Position numbers and translations under genes: made by a program. Below are positions 6,197-9,499 of a DNA stretch of 9,499 nucleotides, in pieces. The stretch lies in NCBI GenBank assembly GCA_002501085.1, contig DLRL01000004.1, positions 1 to 9,499 on the forward strand. The letters run 5' to 3'. The notes below the pieces were generated by a model. It made no database searches. It worked only from the letters and a program-made list of their open reading frames with translations, and was not told where the DNA came from. Origin of the DNA: Gemmatimonadales bacterium UBA7889 (GTDB taxonomy: Bacteria > Gemmatimonadota > Gemmatimonadetes > Longimicrobiales > Gaopeijiaceae). Each line of letters begins with the position of its first letter. The stretch's first letter is position 1.

Positions 6197-6834
6197 TGCG
6201 GATTAAGAGAATCCTCCCTGTAGGGTCAAGTGGAAGACTGAGGGGTGCGTTTTTCATGCTCGCAATATTGGTGACCGCTTCATCGCTCAGTGCTCAGAAG
6301 TCAACATCGATCTTCAATGGACGCAATCTTGAGGGCTGGACCGTGCATGGGACCGAACTCTGGTACGTGGATGACGGAGAACTTATCTGTGAGAGTGGAC
6401 CCGACGCTCAGTACGGTTACCTGCGCACAAACGAGACTTATACAGATTTTGACCTAACTCTCGAGTTCAAGCAGGAAGCGGACGGGAATAGTGGTGTTTT
6501 TTTTCGTTCTACAATCGAGGGCACAATTATCAGTGGTTGGCAAGCTGAGGTCGCGCCACCAGGTCTATTCTCTGGCGGCATTTATGAATCATACGGTCGA
6601 GGATGGCTGATCCAACCAGATCCCTCCAAAGACTCAGCCCTTCGTATGGGTGAGTGGAATACTATGAGGGTGCGTGCAGTAGGCCCGCGTGTCACCACTT
6701 GGATAAACAGCACAGAGATGATCAACCTCATGGATGAGAGGATCGGAGTGGCCACAGGCCATATCGCGCTGCAAATCCACGATGGAGGTGGAATTAGGGT
6801 CCGATGGCGCAATATCAAGATAACAAGACTTTAG
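6196..6834 (+). CDS. Exported DUF1080 (3-keto-disaccharide hydrolase family) protein, second copy
   Basis: A 212-residue DUF1080 protein with a Sec signal ending near S-L-S-A-Q at about 30-34. The domain runs from S-I-F-N-G-R-N-L-E-G-W at about 38-48 through D-F-D-L-T-L-E-F-K at about 89-97, G-N-S-G-V-F-F-R at about 102-109, G-E-W-N at about 154-157 and I-A-L-Q-I-H-D-G-G near 192-200, ending in W-R-N-I-K-I. The ATG at 6196 overlaps the preceding stop (TGATG). A GTG at 6193 would add one residue and overlap by four bases. There is no clear ribosome site, so translation probably depends on the upstream gene. It shares only short blocks with the first copy and replaces that protein's Y-D-L region with a shorter G-G-I-Y-E-S loop, so it is not a recent duplicate. 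It may differ in substrate or cleave after the first enzyme. Confidence 0.92.
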   Translation: MRIKRILPVGSSGRLRGAFFMLAILVTASSLSAQKSTSIFNGRNLEGWTVHGTELWYVDDGELICESGPDAQYGYLRTNETYTDFDLTLEFKQEADGNSGVFFRSTIEGTIISGWQAEVAPPGLFSGGIYESYGRGWLIQPDPSKDSALRMGEWNTMRVRAVGPRVTTWINSTEMINLMDERIGVATGHIALQIHDGGGIRVRWRNIKITRL

Positions 6835-6876
6835 CTTCGTAGAAATCAGCCTCACTGCAGCTGGTCACAGCAAACC

Positions 6877-8286
6877 TTATCGAATCAATCCTCTCACTGC
6901 CCCGCCAGGTCGCACTGTTGTGATCTCTCCCTGGTCGACCACCAATTCTCCTCCCACAACCACATAGGGGATCCCTTCGGGTGGGATTGAGGCGTCCATG
7001 TAGGTTGCGCGGTCAATTACAGTCTCGGCGTTAAAAATTGTGATGTCTGCATCCGCACCAATACGAATTCTTCCTTTGTCAGCCATATCAGGAACTCGAG
7101 CCTCTAGGCGCTGAGCCGGCATCAGCGTCATCTTGTGAATGGCCTCGGGCAGGGTCATCACACCCTCCTCACGTGTGTACTGACCGAGAACCTTCGAATA
7201 AGAACCTGAAGTCCTTGGATGGCCGCGACCGTCTTCAATAAAGCCATCACTTGCAATCATGGTGATAGGGCTCTCAACGGCAGCACGAGTCATTTCTTCC
7301 GTTCGACTGTGAATAATCACAGTACCCCCCGCAGCCCGTGCTTGAGCGAAAGTTTCCCTAGTTAGCCGCTCCCCCGTCGATACCAGCTGGTGTATGCCGA
7401 ACTGCTGTTCACCCCAGTTCTCCCAATCGTCAAAAAGAGCTGATTCAATCCGGGTCATTCCAGCACTGTAAGGATAAGCTTCGGTTGTGACATCTTGCCC
7501 AGAAGCTTGTGCGTTCTCAATGGTGGATAGGAACTCGTTGATTTGACCACCAGCACTCGAATTCGCATGTACAATGTGCAGAGGTGCTCCGGCCCTACTT
7601 GCTGCGCTAATTGTCGAATCGAGGCCGGCTAAGCCGTTACGCATATGGATGTGGGTACTTACCCCATTCTCTCCTGCTACCGCAAACATACGCTCAATTT
7701 CCCCCATTGTGGCTCCCGGTGTATAAGCGCTTCCGAAACCGACAGCCACTGCACCCTGCATGATCCCTTCGCGGATATCTCGTTCAATCTCATCAAGCTG
7801 TTCTTCTGTAGCTGTAGCGCTCCCTCCAATACCGGCAGGCAGGAAGTCCCCCGGATCACCCAAGACATCCATCCGCACACGAATATGGCCTATACTCACG
7901 CCATAGTTTACGAGTTGACCACCTTCACGCTCGCCATACCATCCCTCGACATCAGCCGTGCCAACCTCAAGCTCAAGCGCCGTCGTTACACCGTCACGCA
8001 CCATCATCCGGTAAGAATCCTCATCTTGACCATGCTCATGCAGGTCGATGAAGCCGGGAACCACGACAAGCCCCGCAGCTTGGATCACTCGGTCACCCTC
8101 AAGAGATATCTCGGTGATCGCAGCTATCTCACCTCCAATCACTCCAATCGTGCGTACGGCGTCGAGGCCAGATTCCGGATCGATGACCCGGCCCCCCTCA
8201 ATCACCAAATCGTAATGAATATTCCCAATGTCACAGCTCGATAGAAGGAAGCTCGTGAAAGCGAGAACTAACCCTTTCAGGATCAT
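6877..8286 (-). CDS. Lipoprotein amidohydrolase, N-acyl-D-amino-acid / D-glutamate deacylase type
   Basis: A 469-residue amidohydrolase with a lipoprotein signal: hydrophobic segment then lipobox L-S-S-C with lipidated Cys18. Residue +2 is Asp, which in E. coli would retain it at the inner membrane, though that rule may not apply here. The small N-terminal sheet domain (D-L-V-I-E-G-G-R-V-I-D-P at 26-37) precedes the metal motif F-I-D-L-H-E-H at 79-85 (H83, H85). Further blocks are G-V-T-T-A-L-E-L-E at 99-107, T-H-I-H-M-R at 211-216, H-I-V-H at 237-240, T-E-A-Y-P-Y at 268-273, and A-S-D-G-F at 345-349 (catalytic-type D347). G-H-P-R-T-S-G-S-Y at 355-363 follows, then a C-terminal part typical of D-aminoacylases. 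It would hydrolyse N-acyl-D-amino acids at the membrane surface, but dipeptidase or dihydroorotase-like activity cannot be excluded. GAGGA lies seven bases upstream of the ATG. The gene is 19 bases downstream of the M1 aminopeptidase and is likely in its operon. Confidence 0.92.
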   Translation of the reverse strand: MILKGLVLAFTSFLLSSCDIGNIHYDLVIEGGRVIDPESGLDAVRTIGVIGGEIAAITEISLEGDRVIQAAGLVVVPGFIDLHEHGQDEDSYRMMVRDGVTTALELEVGTADVEGWYGEREGGQLVNYGVSIGHIRVRMDVLGDPGDFLPAGIGGSATATEEQLDEIERDIREGIMQGAVAVGFGSAYTPGATMGEIERMFAVAGENGVSTHIHMRNGLAGLDSTISAASRAGAPLHIVHANSSAGGQINEFLSTIENAQASGQDVTTEAYPYSAGMTRIESALFDDWENWGEQQFGIHQLVSTGERLTRETFAQARAAGGTVIIHSRTEEMTRAAVESPITMIASDGFIEDGRGHPRTSGSYSKVLGQYTREEGVMTLPEAIHKMTLMPAQRLEARVPDMADKGRIRIGADADITIFNAETVIDRATYMDASIPPEGIPYVVVGGELVVDQGEITTVRPGGAVRGLIR

Positions 8287-8305
8287 TATCGTATCCTCTT
8301 TTGGA

Positions 8306-9499
8306 TCAATTGCTCAGTTGCTGTTCAAGCTCCCGTCGACCAAAGTCAGCTTGAAATAATGCCCAGGTATCAGGATCTAACCGCACGTCCACGGGCTCCT
8401 CGTTGACTGGAACTACGAAGCGATGGAAGCGGTTCGTGACAGAAATTATCTCAATTAAGCGCGGTCGTCGTTCGCCTTCGAAATAGATACCGACTTCCAG
8501 TGGAAAGTCGAACAAGCCGCCTACCTGCTGAACCTGATTAATCTCTAAATTCACGGTCCGTGATGCTGGGTCGTATTCCCACCACCCGGAGAGGTGAGGA
8601 TTGCCGCCGTCATATAACCACTGTTCTGCAAACATCTCCAAATCGAGTCCTGAGGCCACTTCCATTGCCTTTATAAAATCATCCGTTGTGGCACTCTGGT
8701 TAAAATGTGTCGCATAATACCCACGGATGCCGCCCCAAAATGCTTCGTCTCCCATACGCTTCCTGAGCATATGTAGTATCCAAGCACCCTTTTGGTACGT
8801 CGCTCCACTTGTGACGCGCCTCATGTCATCAAGGTTGTCATGCACGATGCGATACGCGGGATCGTCCTCATACTGGGAAAAGACTCGGTCAGCGGCACTT
8901 TTCATTCCATCTACGAATTCATCACGTCCGTAAGCATGCTCAATAAAGAGCTGTGTGAAATATGTGGCGAAGCCCTCGCTTAGCCACACGTCATCCCAAT
9001 CAGCTTCGGTTACTGCGTTACCGAACCATTGGTGAGCAATCTCGTGAATGATGACGTTCCGCCAGCGCTCAGAACGCTCGCCAGTCACTGAATTCTCCCC
9101 GTACATGATCGCCGTAGCAGCTTCCATTCCACCCCCAGTTGCTGGCGAAGTCACATTTGCAAGCTTCTCATAGGAGAAGGGTCCAACGTACTCCGAATAG
9201 AACTCCATAACTTGTTTAGTCGGCACCGCAAAGTCGTAGAAACCTGCTTCACGGTCCTGGGCATAAACCCAAGTCTGAATTGGCTTGCTATCGAAATCAT
9301 CAACCTGCTGAACTGCAAAGCGGGCGACACCTAAGACATAAAGCCAAGGGGAGATTGGAACAGACTGTTTCCAATGCGTAAGGCGCGTCCCATCGTCGTA
9401 ATCAGTTTCCTCACGCAATAGCCCGTTTGATACGACCTGATAATGATCTGGAGCCCTGACCACAAACTCACATGTGGCCTTTTCATACACGTGATCGAT
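8306..9499 (-). CDS. M1 family zinc aminopeptidase, missing its N-terminus (open at right edge)
   Basis: The visible 397 codons are the catalytic and C-terminal parts of a gluzincin aminopeptidase; the reading frame is open through base 9499, so the real start is outside the window. Counting from the edge, the exopeptidase motif is G-G-G-M-E-A at 122-127. The zinc site is H-E-I-A-H-Q-W-F at 152-159, with ligands H152 and H156, general base E153, and third ligand E175 exactly 18 residues after the second histidine (L-S-E-G-F-A-T). The Y-Q-K-G-A block holds the transition-state tyrosine at about 236. After a helical domain, a beta-rich stretch (about 290-390) resembles the extra domain of some bacterial M1 enzymes and ends in a charged tail. 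The enzyme removes N-terminal amino acids from peptides. Whether it is exported cannot be seen, but its lipoprotein neighbour suggests an extracytoplasmic role. It precedes the deacylase gene by 19 bases. Confidence 0.96.
   Translation of the reverse strand: MDHVYEKATCEFVVRAPDHYQVVSNGLLREETDYDDGTRLTHWKQSVPISPWLYVLGVARFAVQQVDDFDSKPIQTWVYAQDREAGFYDFAVPTKQVMEFYSEYVGPFSYEKLANVTSPATGGGMEAATAIMYGENSVTGERSERWRNVIIHEIAHQWFGNAVTEADWDDVWLSEGFATYFTQLFIEHAYGRDEFVDGMKSAADRVFSQYEDDPAYRIVHDNLDDMRRVTSGATYQKGAWILHMLRKRMGDEAFWGGIRGYYATHFNQSATTDDFIKAMEVASGLDLEMFAEQWLYDGGNPHLSGWWEYDPASRTVNLEINQVQQVGGLFDFPLEVGIYFEGERRPRLIEIISVTNRFHRFVVPVNEEPVDVRLDPDTWALFQADFGRRELEQQLSN

Noticed and set aside
6835..6876. Possible terminator between the convergent DUF1080 and deacylase genes
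   Set aside because: Only a 4-base GCTG/CAGC stem can be drawn and no T-run follows on either strand.
7645..8244. A 199-codon plus-strand open frame opposite the deacylase gene
   Set aside because: It is fully antisense to a well-supported enzyme, has no recognisable domain and a composition typical of a shadow frame rich in His, Ser and Arg.
1..9499. Defence system, CRISPR array, mobile element or RNA gene
   Set aside because: No array of repeats, no transposase or integrase, no terminal repeats and no tRNA- or rRNA-like sequence was seen; the coding frames are intact metabolic genes.

Overview
The window is ordinary bacterial chromosome: dense protein-coding DNA with short gaps, Shine-Dalgarno sites and start/stop overlaps. 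I see no rRNA, tRNA, CRISPR array, insertion sequence or phage gene. At least six of the ten genes begin with an export signal (Sec, lipoprotein or Tat), so the organism is probably a diderm that processes peptides and glycosides in its periplasm. The mix (BrxA/BrxB bacilliredoxin, DUF1028, Tat-type Gfo/Idh/MocA oxidoreductase, DUF1080 proteins, exported M20, M1 and D-aminoacylase-type hydrolases) is typical of uncultured Gemmatimonadota, Acidobacteriota and similar heterotrophs. That placement is an inference from gene content and cannot be fixed from this window.

Left part (1-1312). On the minus strand, a xanthine-dehydrogenase-family pair: a complete [2Fe-2S] small subunit overlaps by four bases the start of a molybdenum-binding large subunit that runs off the left edge. 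Divergent from it, on the plus strand, is a bacilliredoxin with its CGC active site. The 117-base gap between them must hold both promoters.

Middle-left (1353-3864, minus strand). A compact three-gene operon, transcribed in the order exported M20 metallopeptidase, small KdgF-like cupin, exported DUF1028 Ntn-hydrolase-like protein. The junctions are a near-contact or GTGA overlap and an ATGA overlap, so translation is probably coupled.

Middle-right (4056-6834, plus strand). Divergent from the M20 operon across a 191-base gap with two inverted repeats lies a second compact operon: a Tat-exported Gfo/Idh/MocA oxidoreductase followed by two different exported DUF1080 (3-keto-disaccharide hydrolase family) proteins. 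Together these look like a periplasmic oxidative route for glycoside cleavage, in which a sugar hydroxyl is oxidised to a ketone and the glycosidic bond is then broken by a DUF1080 enzyme. This is the most interesting part of the window.

Right part (6877-9499, minus strand). An M1 zinc aminopeptidase, open at the right edge, is followed 19 bases downstream by a lipoprotein amidohydrolase of the N-acyl-D-amino-acid/D-glutamate deacylase type. With the M20 enzyme they suggest extracytoplasmic degradation of peptides and N-acylated amino acids. No gap exceeds 300 bases. The two convergent gaps (1313-1352 and 6835-6876) contain no convincing terminator hairpin.
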